Source: Glaesserella australis (lineage in GTDB: Bacteria; Pseudomonadota; Gammaproteobacteria; Enterobacterales; Pasteurellaceae). Taken from it: a stretch of DNA of 64,000 nucleotides. Position numbers and translations under genes: made by a program. Under the pieces are notes generated by a model that saw only the letters and a list, made by a program, of their open reading frames with translations, did no database searches and had not been told where the DNA came from. The stretch's first letter is position 1. Each line of letters opens with the position of its first letter. Of this stretch, positions 17,389 through 25,599 are shown piece by piece. The stretch is from the NCBI RefSeq assembly GCF_003260095.1, contig NZ_PTPX01000020.1:22617-86616 (forward strand), in the 5' to 3' direction.

Positions 17389-17972
17389 TTACGCCCCAAT
17401 TTTTCCACGTCGAGTAAAAATAAAACTCTCTTGTTTTACACTATTATCAGGGCTATGGCTGGATTTTTGTGGTTGTTTTACCCCTTCAAACTCCAAATAA
17501 CTCTCAATCCAAGCCGATAACTCAATCAGCGACATTTGCCACACACGATCTGCAGAGATTGCAAATTTTGCGAACAAAATCACCGCTTGTCGGTACTGTT
17601 TAAAGGCATCCGCTACGCCAAACCGTCCTGACTGTTGCTTAGATTGTCTTGGCTCACCCCACTTTCGATACGCTTTTTTTTAAGCATTAACGTCGCTTCA
17701 ATTAACTGCCAATAGTCATCCGTGGTTAAATGCTCAAATAAAAATTGTGCATCAACGTTTTCCTCGGGAATACCGTCAATAGTGATTTGCTGAGAAAGAT
17801 AAGCCATATCCACTAAAGTTTTCTCTTTGTGACTGGCGTTATCTTCATCAATCCCTAATACATCAATCATCTCAAGGGCAGAGCATTGTCCACCCATAGT
17901 AAGTAAACGTACGTGTACTTGCTTATAAAGCTGATGATTAAATTCAATGCCCAAACCCAGTTCAATTCTCAT
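17389..17972 (-). CDS. Tail assembly chaperone, -1 frameshift product (gp41 extended form)
   Basis: Predicted 194-residue fusion made when ribosomes slip back one base on A_AAA_AAG in the run of eight A (plus 17683-17690 region, coding LKKK near residue 95). After the slip the frame reads KKAYRKWGEPRQSKQQSGRF and stays open to 17389, ending FTRRGKIGA. The downstream frame has no start codon with a ribosome site, and its open region overlaps the end of the short form, which is the usual arrangement of G/GT chaperones. Established: tail chaperone frameshifting is conserved; Mu itself is reported to use -2. The -1 shift here is read from the frames. Confidence 0.75.
17613..17972 (-). CDS. Tail assembly chaperone, short form (gp41)
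   Basis: A 119-residue protein starting MRIELGLGIEFNHQLYKQV, lying between the tube and tape measure genes. The start overlaps the stop of the tube gene (TAATG). Residues 70-105 (EENVDAQFLFEHLTTDDYWQLIEATLMLKKKR) are helical. It should bind the tape measure protein during tail assembly. It shares its first 97 or so residues with the frameshift product. Confidence 0.82.
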   Translation of the reverse strand: MRIELGLGIEFNHQLYKQVHVRLLTMGGQCSALEMIDVLGIDEDNASHKEKTLVDMAYLSQQITIDGIPEENVDAQFLFEHLTTDDYWQLIEATLMLKKKRIESGVSQDNLSNSQDGLA

Positions 17973-18346
17973 TATTCATACACCTTACGTAATGCACCAA
18001 GCTGAATGTCACGTACAGACTCATTATCGACCGTATATGAGCTACCTACTTCCGTAGAGAAACAACCTAGGTAAGAAGTGCGTTTATCTGACTTATTGAG
18101 AGGATAGAGCGTTAATTTCGCATTTTTAATGTTATCCCAATCAACGAAAGTGCCATCTTCAGGTTCAACCGCAGTCACGCTAATCGTATATTCTGCAATG
18201 CCTTGCATATAACCTTTAGCTCGCCCCTGACTATTCATTGTTTTAACAACTTTTCGCCCTGTTACCGTTTTGGTATCAATTTTAGTAATATCAATTTCAA
18301 CACCATCTACTTCCAATACACAGGAGCCTTCATAAACTTGAGCCAT
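17972..18346 (-). CDS. M: Tail tube protein, Mu gpM
   Basis: A 124-residue tube subunit beginning MAQVYEGSCVLEVDGVEID, with KMNSQGRAKGYMQGIAEY-like segment near residue 36 characteristic of the family. Strong ribosome site AGGGGG. Follows the sheath gene after ten bases. Length is close to Mu gpM. Confidence 0.92.
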   Translation of the reverse strand: MAQVYEGSCVLEVDGVEIDITKIDTKTVTGRKVVKTMNSQGRAKGYMQGIAEYTISVTAVEPEDGTFVDWDNIKNAKLTLYPLNKSDKRTSYLGCFSTEVGSSYTVDNESVRDIQLGALRKVYE

Positions 18347-18356
18347 TATTTACCCC

Positions 18357-19772
18357 CTATAAAATTAATGTGATTTTATTGCGAATGACATGTAAACCAT
18401 TCACAACATCCGCAGGAATATCTAAATCTAAATAAGTCGGATCTAACGCATTTTTGACAACCACTAAACGATCTTTCCAACCATCTACATTTTCGATAAT
18501 CTCTTGCCCTTCGAGCTGATAAAGCACATCAAGCACTTCAGAACGAACCTTCGCAGGCATCCGTGGCGAGTTTTTCGCACGTGGAAAACGCAAGCGTTGA
18601 CGTGTTTGAATTGCTTTGCGCACATAATCTAAGGTTCTTGGTGTTGTCAAATCCAAATAGCTAGGATCATCTGTGTTTGTGACTGACTTGGTATACGTCG
18701 TAATTGCGCGTGTAATCTGGACACGATTTACAACCACTTCAAGCGGGCTCAAACCATTGAATAACGCTTGGTTAACTTCCGAGAATAACGGTTTTTCAGA
18801 ATCATCGACCAACGTTAATCCTTTCACTTCCAACGTATTCAACGGACGAGCAGGATCTTCTTCAGCAGCAATCACCGCGCCATAGCCCGCTGCAATAATG
18901 GCATTTGGCTCAACCGCCCCCTTATACCAACCGACTGTGATACGTTCAGAATTAAGATTAGATGTAAAAGTAGTACCCGTTGAGAACGTACCACGCCACC
19001 CCATGACACCAATACCTGGTTTATCTTCAATAGGGCTTGCCATAGTTTCCAAATGCTCACGTAACGCTGTTGCATTTTCATCGTCCGAAAAAGCAGAAAT
19101 AATCACGTTATAATGCGTACCTGCAACACTTGCCAGAGCATCGGCAATTTGTGCATTTCGTTGCCCACCCGAAATAGCAGTAACCTGAGCATTTAACCCC
19201 TGAGCGTTATTTTTAACAGACAAGGCAATTTCATTACCAATTTCGCCTTTACCTTTCGCCGTCAGTTTTAATTTGCCACTTTCTTCTGTACTGGCAATTA
19301 CAGGGCTATAACGAGATCTATTAATAACAGCGGCAAGACGATTATTCACCACACTTGCTTCTTCGCCTTTAGCAACAGACGTGTCATAAACTTGTCCTGC
19401 AATAACAACGCTAATCACACCATTACTACTTGCTGTGCCTGATAAGGTGACATTCCCAACAGCAGCAACGCCAGATAAATGGTCTTTCAAACCAATCACA
19501 GTTAAACGAATGGTAGGGTTATTTTTAATCGCTTGTCTTACCATGAGATGAGCTAACGAACCTTCACCAAAATATTTCTCGGCTTCCACATCGCTGAATA
19601 ATTTAATCGGTTTGGTAAAAGCTTGGTTATATTCTGCGGTCATTGGAGCAATAATTAAGACTTCCTGCTCATTCGTTGGCAAGGTAGTTACTGCATCTTT
19701 ATTGTTATACTCGGTATAAACCCCAGGTTTACGTAAACTATTAGGAATTTGCTCAAAATCAACCTTAGTCAT
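18357..19772 (-). CDS. L: Tail sheath protein, Mu gpL
   Basis: A 471-residue contractile sheath subunit. N-terminus DFEQIPNSLRKPGVYTEYNN matches Mu gpL; the C-terminal core contains TTPRTLDYVRKAIQTRQRLRFPR near residue 372 and closes with VVNGLHVIRNKITLIL. Overlaps the preceding small gp38 gene by eight bases. Confidence 0.93.
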   Translation of the reverse strand: MTKVDFEQIPNSLRKPGVYTEYNNKDAVTTLPTNEQEVLIIAPMTAEYNQAFTKPIKLFSDVEAEKYFGEGSLAHLMVRQAIKNNPTIRLTVIGLKDHLSGVAAVGNVTLSGTASSNGVISVVIAGQVYDTSVAKGEEASVVNNRLAAVINRSRYSPVIASTEESGKLKLTAKGKGEIGNEIALSVKNNAQGLNAQVTAISGGQRNAQIADALASVAGTHYNVIISAFSDDENATALREHLETMASPIEDKPGIGVMGWRGTFSTGTTFTSNLNSERITVGWYKGAVEPNAIIAAGYGAVIAAEEDPARPLNTLEVKGLTLVDDSEKPLFSEVNQALFNGLSPLEVVVNRVQITRAITTYTKSVTNTDDPSYLDLTTPRTLDYVRKAIQTRQRLRFPRAKNSPRMPAKVRSEVLDVLYQLEGQEIIENVDGWKDRLVVVKNALDPTYLDLDIPADVVNGLHVIRNKITLIL

Positions 19773-19953
19773 GATTCACCACCTTTTCTTTTTTAGTATT
19801 AACTTGCGTAACCACAATCAGGTCACCATCAGCAATACGACGTTGATAATAAATAGAGCTCTCAATCTCTACCGACTCTTGCTCAATATAACGATGCGGA
19901 TAACCTTCAACAGGCACTCGCACCCCTTTAGCTGCTTTAACTTTTAACTTCAT
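19765..19953 (-). CDS. Small tail-region protein, Mu gp38 (DUF2635) family
   Basis: A 62-residue protein, MKLKVKAAKGVRVPVEGYPH onward, with IYYQRRIADGDL near residue 34 typical of DUF2635. ATG 19953 has an excellent GGAGG site and overlaps the end of gp37. Function is unknown in Mu; it lies just before the sheath gene. Confidence 0.85.
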   Translation of the reverse strand: MKLKVKAAKGVRVPVEGYPHRYIEQESVEIESSIYYQRRIADGDLIVVTQVNTKKEKVVNHD

Positions 19954-20590
19954 CTTTATCCTCCGCTTCGACTTTAAATGCTGTTTTGGCATTATTTGTC
20001 GGATCAAAAATTACACCTTGTACACCATTAAAATCCCCAAAAGGCTCATCTAATTTGCCACGGTATTGTTTAAAAACCTTCTCAAGACCATCAACACCGA
20101 CAGGGAATCGCCCATCTTCTAAAAAGCCGTTTTCGGCATAGCTCATTTCAAACTCAATCGCAAAAGCAGAGATTTTCTCTTTTTTCACTTCCGCATTATT
20201 CCAAATAGTGCGGATTCGCTTGGGTTGGATAGGTGACACCAATCCCCCTAAAGTTTGATTAATCAGCAAATACTTCACCGCACCAAGCAACAGATTTACA
20301 CCGACTTCTTGAGATGTTACGCCACCCACACGCCCCGCAACGGCGGAACGCATAGAGCGAGCCATCACCAACACAACAAAGGTCTCTGTCGCAACATACC
20401 GTTTTCCACGAGCGTTAAGAGAACGTGAATCAAAATCAGAGCCAGCGTAAGAAACTAAACAAGCAGGCAAACGGCGTACATCAAGCTGACTATCGTCAAT
20501 TTCGCCAGAATAACTCCCGACCGAATACACCATCTTGCCAAGCCCAAGTCGCAACCGCTCAATCAATGCTTGCTCAATTTTAGTAATCAT
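19937..20590 (-). CDS. Tail terminator-like protein, Mu gp37 (DUF1834) family
   Basis: A 217-residue protein with MITKIEQALIERLRLGLG at the start and the long central domain of DUF1834 (LPACLVSYAGSDFDS near residue 41, GGVTSQEVGVNLLLGAVKYLL near 91). It occupies the Mu gp37 position, between head-completion gp36 and gp38/sheath, where tail terminators are expected. Overlaps gp36 by four bases. Confidence 0.85.
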   Translation of the reverse strand: MITKIEQALIERLRLGLGKMVYSVGSYSGEIDDSQLDVRRLPACLVSYAGSDFDSRSLNARGKRYVATETFVVLVMARSMRSAVAGRVGGVTSQEVGVNLLLGAVKYLLINQTLGGLVSPIQPKRIRTIWNNAEVKKEKISAFAIEFEMSYAENGFLEDGRFPVGVDGLEKVFKQYRGKLDEPFGDFNGVQGVIFDPTNNAKTAFKVEAEDKDEVKS

Positions 20591-21063
20591 CGTTGGTCAC
20601 GCCCCCAAATACGATTACCGCCATTAAAAAACTGCACACTATTGTCGCCATTAGATAAATCTTCAACAGAAGACTCATCAAGCCCAAGTGACACAATCCC
20701 TTTTGAGATACTCTCAAGCTCTTTTAAGCAAAATTTATAGCGATTTTCGACTTCTTCGGTCATTGTTACCGATGATTTACTGGTCAGATGATAACGAGCC
20801 AAATCACAACAAATGCGTCTCAGATTTTGTGGTACAGACCCCAAAGGCAAGCGATAACGCCCACTCAAATAACCGTCAATTTGACTAGATGAATCTTTTA
20901 GAGCAACAACCAATAAGGCTTCATCAACAACGCCAAGCCCATCACGATCAGTCAGCTCTATTGATTCCCGTTCACCAATACGGACGACAAAATCTTCAAC
21001 ATCAGCATAAAGTGATGTTTTATCGCCAAGCGCAGAAACCACACTTTTAATGTCGGCATACAT
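20587..21063 (-). CDS. Head completion protein, Mu gp36 (DUF1320) family
   Basis: A 158-residue protein. The family features are the early ELTDRDG segment, ALKDSSSQIDGYLSGRYRLPL near residue 53 and LRRICCDLARYHL near residue 82. Proteins of this type connect the portal vertex with the tail. Ends four bases into gp37. Confidence 0.88.
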   Translation of the reverse strand: MYADIKSVVSALGDKTSLYADVEDFVVRIGERESIELTDRDGLGVVDEALLVVALKDSSSQIDGYLSGRYRLPLGSVPQNLRRICCDLARYHLTSKSSVTMTEEVENRYKFCLKELESISKGIVSLGLDESSVEDLSNGDNSVQFFNGGNRIWGRDQR

Positions 21064-21065
21064 CG

Positions 21066-21419
21066 CTAGTTCTCACAAATTGGCACAAGCTCAAGATAAG
21101 GATCTTGCGAAAGTGCAATAATCTGCTCACCCGTTAAGGCATCAAACGGAATTTCCACCGCTTTATCTTTGGTAAAGCGATAACCGCAACGCCCATAGCT
21201 TGCTTGTGGGTGAATCGCCTTTAAGGTGATTTCAAAGGCAATTGGCTGAATTACCGCACCATCTGCTTTTGCATCTGCCACTTTTTCATCTGTTGCATTA
21301 GCTGAATCCGCAGAATCTGACTGTAACGAGTTCCCCGCTGTATCTTTGGTTTCATCTGCACCGCCTTTTTCTAACTCAGCGGTTAGCTTTTCTTTTTTTG
21401 CTTTTGCTTTTTTAGCCAT
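21066..21419 (-). CDS. Capsid-region protein, Mu gp35 type
   Basis: A 117-residue protein. N-terminal half is a low-complexity Lys/Ala/Asp/Ser stretch (MAKKAKAKKEKLTAELEKG, then acidic), followed by a compact domain FEITLKAIHPQASYGRCGYRFTKDK. ATG 21419 is chosen because the frame upstream is only a short hydrophobic extension without a ribosome site. Directly downstream of the capsid gene, as gp35 in Mu; related to the HI1506-type proteins of the Haemophilus Mu-like prophage. Exact role unknown, perhaps capsid decoration. Confidence 0.75.
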   Translation of the reverse strand: MAKKAKAKKEKLTAELEKGGADETKDTAGNSLQSDSADSANATDEKVADAKADGAVIQPIAFEITLKAIHPQASYGRCGYRFTKDKAVEIPFDALTGEQIIALSQDPYLELVPICEN

Positions 21420-21474
21420 ACTTACCTCAGATTTAAGATTTATAAAGGGTGGGAAGCTCCCCACCCCACAATAA

Positions 21475-22398
21475 CTACTCAACAATTTGAGCGCTCACGG
21501 CTACTTTTAATACGCCTTTTAACGGATTGCTTGTACCATTAATCACATCGGCTTCAAATAGCTGACGAGCTTTGTACTCAAGTGACGGCGGAACAAGGAT
21601 CACACTTGGACGGATATTCAAGAGCTTGTCACCATCGCCTTTTAACATACGCATCTTCGCCAACACATCCATCACCACATCAGCGGTTAAGTCAGACGAT
21701 TCCACACGGTGAATCAGTTGCCAGAAACCAAAGCCAGCATTACCACGAGCACGCACACCCCACAAATACACATCTTCCATAAAGACTTTGTCGGATTTAG
21801 ACGGATCAAACTTCGCTTCAATTTCAGGCTTAGTGCGTTCTTGCCAAATCAACGGCTTAATCGCATTAGTATCATCTAAAATATAAAATGCAGGTTTGCC
21901 TGATGCTGAGCCAGTGGTGACATTACTTTGCTGTTTCGCCACGCCAGTACCGTCCACATTCGGATAAACAGGGTGGTCAGTGTCAAAAAAGTTCTGCCCG
22001 TCATAACAAAGGGTAGATTTACCTTTTTTAAGCAACCCAAACACCAAATCATCAGGTAACTCCGCAGCACTTTGTCCAGCTTGTTGCACCACTGGCGTAA
22101 ATAATCCCACTTGATCGTCTTCGATATCTGTGCGTTTAATGCCAACCGTCGATTCAAATAACTTGTTTTCAATGGTCATACCTTGAGCTTGCATCTTCTG
22201 GATTTGACGCTCACCCACCCATTCACGCATTTTCGGGAACGCACCTAACCAAGCATAAGTATTGGTCGCAGTTGATGATGCAATACGCATTGCAAGCATT
22301 TCCCACTGCGGTTTAATTAGACTTAAACCTGCTTTAAATTCTGTTTTAAATGCCGTATCTAATGCATTTAACAACTCTGATTTTTTAAATTTATCCAT
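21475..22398 (-). CDS. T: Major capsid protein, Mu gpT
   Basis: A 307-residue HK97-fold capsid protein. Signatures: FKTEFKAGLSLIKPQWEMLAM near residue 16, TNTYAWLGAFPKMREWVGER near residue 40, LCYDGQNFFDTDHPV near residue 130 and the C-terminal ILVPPSLEYKARQLFEAD. Its start overlaps the stop of the protease/scaffold gene (TAATG). Length equals Mu gpT. Confidence 0.95.
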   Translation of the reverse strand: MDKFKKSELLNALDTAFKTEFKAGLSLIKPQWEMLAMRIASSTATNTYAWLGAFPKMREWVGERQIQKMQAQGMTIENKLFESTVGIKRTDIEDDQVGLFTPVVQQAGQSAAELPDDLVFGLLKKGKSTLCYDGQNFFDTDHPVYPNVDGTGVAKQQSNVTTGSASGKPAFYILDDTNAIKPLIWQERTKPEIEAKFDPSKSDKVFMEDVYLWGVRARGNAGFGFWQLIHRVESSDLTADVVMDVLAKMRMLKGDGDKLLNIRPSVILVPPSLEYKARQLFEADVINGTSNPLKGVLKVAVSAQIVE

Positions 22399-22949
22399 TA
22401 CGCACCTGCCTTTTTATATTTTTCAATGTACTCTTCAGGAGTTAAACCTAACGCTTTTGCCCCAGCCATTTCCGCATCCGACAACGCAACTTGCTTCGTC
22501 TGCTCGTTCGGGTCTTTACCCCCAGTCTGCGTCCCCGCAAGAGCAGGGTTAGGCGATACCGTTGCCAAATAATCTGATAACGCCACCAGATTTTCTTTAC
22601 CTAATTTTTCCGCCCACGCTTTCTGTGCAGGCAACAAACGTCCATCAGATAATGCAGATTGAATTAACGCATCACGTTCTTTATCGTTCATTTGCTGCTT
22701 AATCTGGTTAAGCTCAGTTTGCACCGCTTGCAAATCGCTTAACGCCACAAATTTTGCAGGATCGGGATTGTTTACCTTCGCAGTCAAAGCCACGACTTGC
22801 CCTTGCTCTTTGGCAAGTTCGGCATACACATCGCTTAATGCCACTGAGCTATCGCCTTTCGCTGCCGACAATGCCGTCAGCTTAGTTGTAATTTCATCGT
22901 CCGTTGCTTGAGCCGACAAGCCAAACAACTTAATCAAAAGTTCTTTCAT
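22398..22949 (-). CDS. Z: Scaffold protein from internal start, Mu gpZ-like
   Basis: In-frame internal start at ATG 22949 (MKELLIKLFGLSAQATDDE), preceded by GAGGATAAAACC, would yield a 183-residue scaffold identical to the C-terminal half of the protease gene: coiled coil TELNQIKQQMNDKERDAL and tail TPEEYIEKYKKAG. In Mu the scaffold Z is made in just this way. The ribosome site is a little far (about 11 bases), so this is a supported inference. Confidence 0.65.
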   Translation of the reverse strand: MKELLIKLFGLSAQATDDEITTKLTALSAAKGDSSVALSDVYAELAKEQGQVVALTAKVNNPDPAKFVALSDLQAVQTELNQIKQQMNDKERDALIQSALSDGRLLPAQKAWAEKLGKENLVALSDYLATVSPNPALAGTQTGGKDPNEQTKQVALSDAEMAGAKALGLTPEEYIEKYKKAGA

Positions 22950-23462
22950 TTTGGTTTTATCCTCGTTAGGTTCTAAAAAGTGAGAAAACTGAGCAGACAT
23001 TGCGACCGCTTCCGCCAAATTGTGTAATGCAGGGCGGTTGGTTAAAGCAGCATTTAACACCTTAATCACCGTACCCGACGCATCAGCCAAGAACAGCGGT
23101 GAAATATAGCGATAAATCCCATCTTTAATTTCAGCCACCGCCTTAGATGTCCAACGCACATCAGCAAACAAGCCTTCGCCTGAAATATATTCCGCTCTCA
23201 CAATCCAGCCTGCCGCAGGATTGCCTTTACCGTTTTCTGCAATAAAGAGAGTTTGATGCTCATAATCAATCATCAGCTCAATGCTTAACTGATTGATCTC
23301 ATCTGCTAATTGATAGCCGTTAGAATCTCCTACATAAAACGCCCCCTCACGTCCATCTTGCGGATGAAACCAACCAAACGGAAAAAGCTGAATACGCCCA
23401 TTGACCGCGTTAGCAAGTTCAAAACTGCAAGCTATCGGATTAAGTTTGAATTTACGCTTCAC
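22398..23462 (-). CDS. I: Prohead protease with C-terminal scaffold, Mu gpI
   Basis: About 354 residues. The first 180 are the serine protease domain (IQLFPFGWFHPQDGREG near residue 26, IDYEHQTL near residue 67 with the catalytic His), the rest a coiled-coil scaffold. GTG 23462, behind GAGGTG, gives the usual MKRKFKLN start; an in-frame ATG at 23474 is possible but overlaps that ribosome site. A late promoter candidate lies 31 bases upstream. Protease cleaves the scaffold during head maturation. Confidence 0.88.
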   Translation of the reverse strand: MKRKFKLNPIACSFELANAVNGRIQLFPFGWFHPQDGREGAFYVGDSNGYQLADEINQLSIELMIDYEHQTLFIAENGKGNPAAGWIVRAEYISGEGLFADVRWTSKAVAEIKDGIYRYISPLFLADASGTVIKVLNAALTNRPALHNLAEAVAMSAQFSHFLEPNEDKTKMKELLIKLFGLSAQATDDEITTKLTALSAAKGDSSVALSDVYAELAKEQGQVVALTAKVNNPDPAKFVALSDLQAVQTELNQIKQQMNDKERDALIQSALSDGRLLPAQKAWAEKLGKENLVALSDYLATVSPNPALAGTQTGGKDPNEQTKQVALSDAEMAGAKALGLTPEEYIEKYKKAGA

Positions 23463-23492
23463 AACGCACCTCATACAAAATAATGAGACTAG

Positions 23493-23538
23493 AGAATAAG
23501 AGATTGATTAAAAGGAATAGAGTGGCAAGACTTCAACG
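23493..23538 (-). promoter_or_regulatory. Late promoter candidate P_I before the protease gene
   Basis: Motif GTTGAAGTCTTGCCACTC (within 23519-23538, minus) followed after exactly 24 bases by TATTCT (23498-23493). Predicted message start near 23486, a leader of about 25 bases before gene I. Mu also has a C-dependent promoter before I. Confidence 0.75.
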
Positions 23539-23667
23539 TTTAACGTTTTTTTCAGAAATTATCTTGCAAGAGAATAAAGTAAGAAAGGAAACCCATTTTA
23601 AAACGTTTTAAAACCGTTTTAAATTGTTTTAAAAATTTTTGAACGATAAATCATACCAATAAAAATA

Positions 23668-23690
23668 AAATCGCCACTACGGGCGATTTA
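23668..23690 (-). terminator. Terminator before P_I
   Basis: On the minus strand AAATCGCC - CGTAGT - GGCGATTT followed by TATTTTTATT. It would end transcripts coming from the lysis/packaging block just before the next late promoter. Repeated GTTTTAAA words follow at 23598-23636. Confidence 0.8.
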
Positions 23691-23701
23691 GAGCGTTTTC
23701 A

Positions 23702-23755
23702 CAGCCCCAGCAGGGCTGACCTATGCTTAACCTAGTACGGCTTTGCCGTGCTAGG
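23702..23755 (-). ncRNA. Paired-hairpin element, copy 1
   Basis: Read on the minus strand: stem A CCTAG(C)ACGGC-AAA-GCCGT(A)CTAGG, linker GGTTAAGCATAGGT, stem B CAGCCC-TGCT-GGGGCTG. It matches copies at 27260-27308 and 32620-32670 in layout and linker but differs in stem sequences in a pairing-preserving way. Here stem B lacks a T run, so it is not a plain terminator. Confidence 0.6.
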
Positions 23756-23762
23756 CAGAAAA

Positions 23763-24179
23763 CTAACGTAAAATCTTCTGCCAATAGTCCTGAACATCTT
23801 GCAAAATATCTTTCTCGTCCTGCGGTGTAAGCATTAAAAACGGACGAGCAGGAATATCCACCTTACGCCCACGACCAGCCCTTCCGCCAAATTGATGAAT
23901 AGCCGCATAGGCTTCATTTGTGCCGACAATCGCAACATCTTTGTCATAATCACTGGTAATACTGCTCATCAAATTTTCAGTATCAACAAGCGGAGAACCA
24001 TCACGATATTTAATACCCAACCAACGAGGACGACCACCAACATCAAAGTTAGTTAATACCGCAGACTCCATTGTGCCAGCGATATTTCGCATTAAACTCG
24101 CATTATTTTCCGTTTTGGAAGCTAATAGTTTTAAAGTTTTGATAATCTCGTCAATACCGTTGATTTGGATCTCAATCAT
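23763..24179 (-). CDS. G: Virion morphogenesis protein, Mu gpG (gp31)
   Basis: A 138-residue protein of the Phage_tail_S / virion morphogenesis family. IEIQINGIDEIIKTLKLLAS at the start, RWLGIKYRDGSPLVDTENLMSSI near residue 54 and YAAIHQFGGRAGRG...IPARPFLMLT near residue 87 are the family signatures. Follows MuF after a 150-base gap that holds a structured element. Ends just before paired-hairpin copy 1. Confidence 0.92.
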   Translation of the reverse strand: MIEIQINGIDEIIKTLKLLASKTENNASLMRNIAGTMESAVLTNFDVGGRPRWLGIKYRDGSPLVDTENLMSSITSDYDKDVAIVGTNEAYAAIHQFGGRAGRGRKVDIPARPFLMLTPQDEKDILQDVQDYWQKILR

Positions 24180-24234
24180 TTTTTAATCTCAATTCTGTTG
24201 CTTTATAAAGCAAAGGGGTATATATTCGCCTAAG

Positions 24235-24330
24235 TACGCTATGTGTCGCAGGAAATCTTGGAAACTGCTAAACGAAGGCTATTGGAGCTGGGAAACATTC
24301 GTGGGGACACCGAGTCCCACCCATAGCGTA
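24235..24330 (-). other. 96-base structured element between F and G
   Basis: Begins directly after the MuF stop codon. Minus strand: TACGCTATG ... CATAGCGTA close a 96-base unit (24330 to 24235). Inside is hairpin GTGGGAC-TCGGT-GTCCCCAC (24320-24301) and a shorter ACGAA/TTCGT stem. No reading frame longer than 18 codons on this strand. A 16-base palindrome TTGCTTTATAAAGCAA (24198-24213) lies between it and gene G. Looks like a structured RNA or a small palindromic insertion. Confidence 0.5.
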
Positions 24331-25599
24331 TTAATCCATTCTAAAGGATTGCATATATATCTCTTTAAATTCTTCTAAAACCTTAATCACCGCCATATAA
24401 CGCCGACCATTAATTGTCTTATACAATTCAAAATGTTTGCCTTTTTTACTCTTAATCTCTTCAGGTGAATGTAAAATTTCAGGTAATAAATTATATTCTT
24501 CTACACCAAATTGACCTTCACGATGAGCAATTTGTTTTATCAATGAATCGTCAGATAGCCAAACAGTTTTTAATTCTGTACCTAATACTGCTCTTGTTTC
24601 AGCGGTTAATACTCCAGCTGCAAATTTAAAATTCTGCTCTAGACCGTCTCTTAAGCGTTGCAAATAAGCTTCTCGTTCCGTTCTATTAAGAGCTTTATAC
24701 TCAGACAATACAGGTTTAATTTGCTTTTCTAATCGATTAAAAGCCTGCCTAAACTCTCCCCCCACCATCTCCGCTTTCGCAAACTGATGTGCCAACTTTT
24801 CAGGGTACAAATCCAAATTTGGCTTATAACTCAAACGCCCCACATTATAGTCAAAACCTTTATCAGCGACTCGCACAGTACCATCAGGTAGTTTAAAACC
24901 AATGGTTTCTTCTTGATTACCTAATTTATCTTTCGGGCGTTTAGCTTTTACTAACAACGCTTCACTAGAGCCTACCTGTTCAATGCCTTTCCGTTTTAAA
25001 TCACGCTCACTTAACGCAATCACCGTACAACGACAATTAAAACCATTTGGCGGATAAAATGTCGCCCAAAACGGATCGTCATAACGATAAATTTTCCCAT
25101 TTAACGCTTGATGTGCAGGGCGAGTACGTTTATCACCCACAGCGGAATACTGCCAATATGGTCGATTATCCACATTATCCATATACCGCTGATAGCGAGC
25201 TGCAGAATATGCCTGTTGCATATTCGTGCGATAAATCGTATTTAAACGACGGGGTGTACCAAAATGTTCACCCGTTTTCGGATCAGCCAATAATTTACCA
25301 TCAACACCACGACTAATCGCTTTATCGTGACCATAAACCCAGCCTTTCCGCTCTAAGTCGTCCACAAGCGTTTTTTTCCACGCGTTAAATGATTTACCTT
25401 CACGCCGAGCCTTTTCCATTGAACCATAAATATCACGAGTAATATCCAACTCCGTCAATTTGCTGATTGTCACCGCACGAGCCAACGCACTGTCATACAA
25501 CTCTTTTTTAAACACCTTTGAAGCCAATAACTTCTTTTGGTGTAAATACTCAATCGCCGCTTTTGGTTCAAGCCCTAGCAGAAAACTAGCCTTCGGCAT
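24331..25599 (-). CDS. F: MuF head morphogenesis protein with C-terminal nuclease-like domain
   Basis: A 422-residue minor head protein. The MuF (SPP1 gp7) domain spans about residues 50-200, with the diagnostic GDKRTRPAHQALNGKIYRYDDPFW and YPPNGFNCRCTVIALSERD near 153-198. The last 85 residues (TVWLSDDSLIKQIAHREGQFG, YNLLPEILHSPEEI, RYMAVIKVLEEFKEIYMQSF) form a separate domain resembling the Barnase-EndoU-colicin-RelE-like (PBECR) nucleases that are often fused to MuF. If so, it is a toxin delivered with the DNA or acting in the host; His in AHREG is a candidate catalytic residue. Overlaps the portal gene by 14 bases. The C-terminal call is by pattern recognition only. Confidence 0.85.
   Translation of the reverse strand: MPKASFLLGLEPKAAIEYLHQKKLLASKVFKKELYDSALARAVTISKLTELDITRDIYGSMEKARREGKSFNAWKKTLVDDLERKGWVYGHDKAISRGVDGKLLADPKTGEHFGTPRRLNTIYRTNMQQAYSAARYQRYMDNVDNRPYWQYSAVGDKRTRPAHQALNGKIYRYDDPFWATFYPPNGFNCRCTVIALSERDLKRKGIEQVGSSEALLVKAKRPKDKLGNQEETIGFKLPDGTVRVADKGFDYNVGRLSYKPNLDLYPEKLAHQFAKAEMVGGEFRQAFNRLEKQIKPVLSEYKALNRTEREAYLQRLRDGLEQNFKFAAGVLTAETRAVLGTELKTVWLSDDSLIKQIAHREGQFGVEEYNLLPEILHSPEEIKSKKGKHFELYKTINGRRYMAVIKVLEEFKEIYMQSFRMD

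Noticed and set aside
24320..24335. TAATACGCTATGG resembling a T7-type promoter on the minus strand
   Set aside because: Only the first seven bases agree with that promoter, and it forms part of a palindromic stem; no phage polymerase gene is present.
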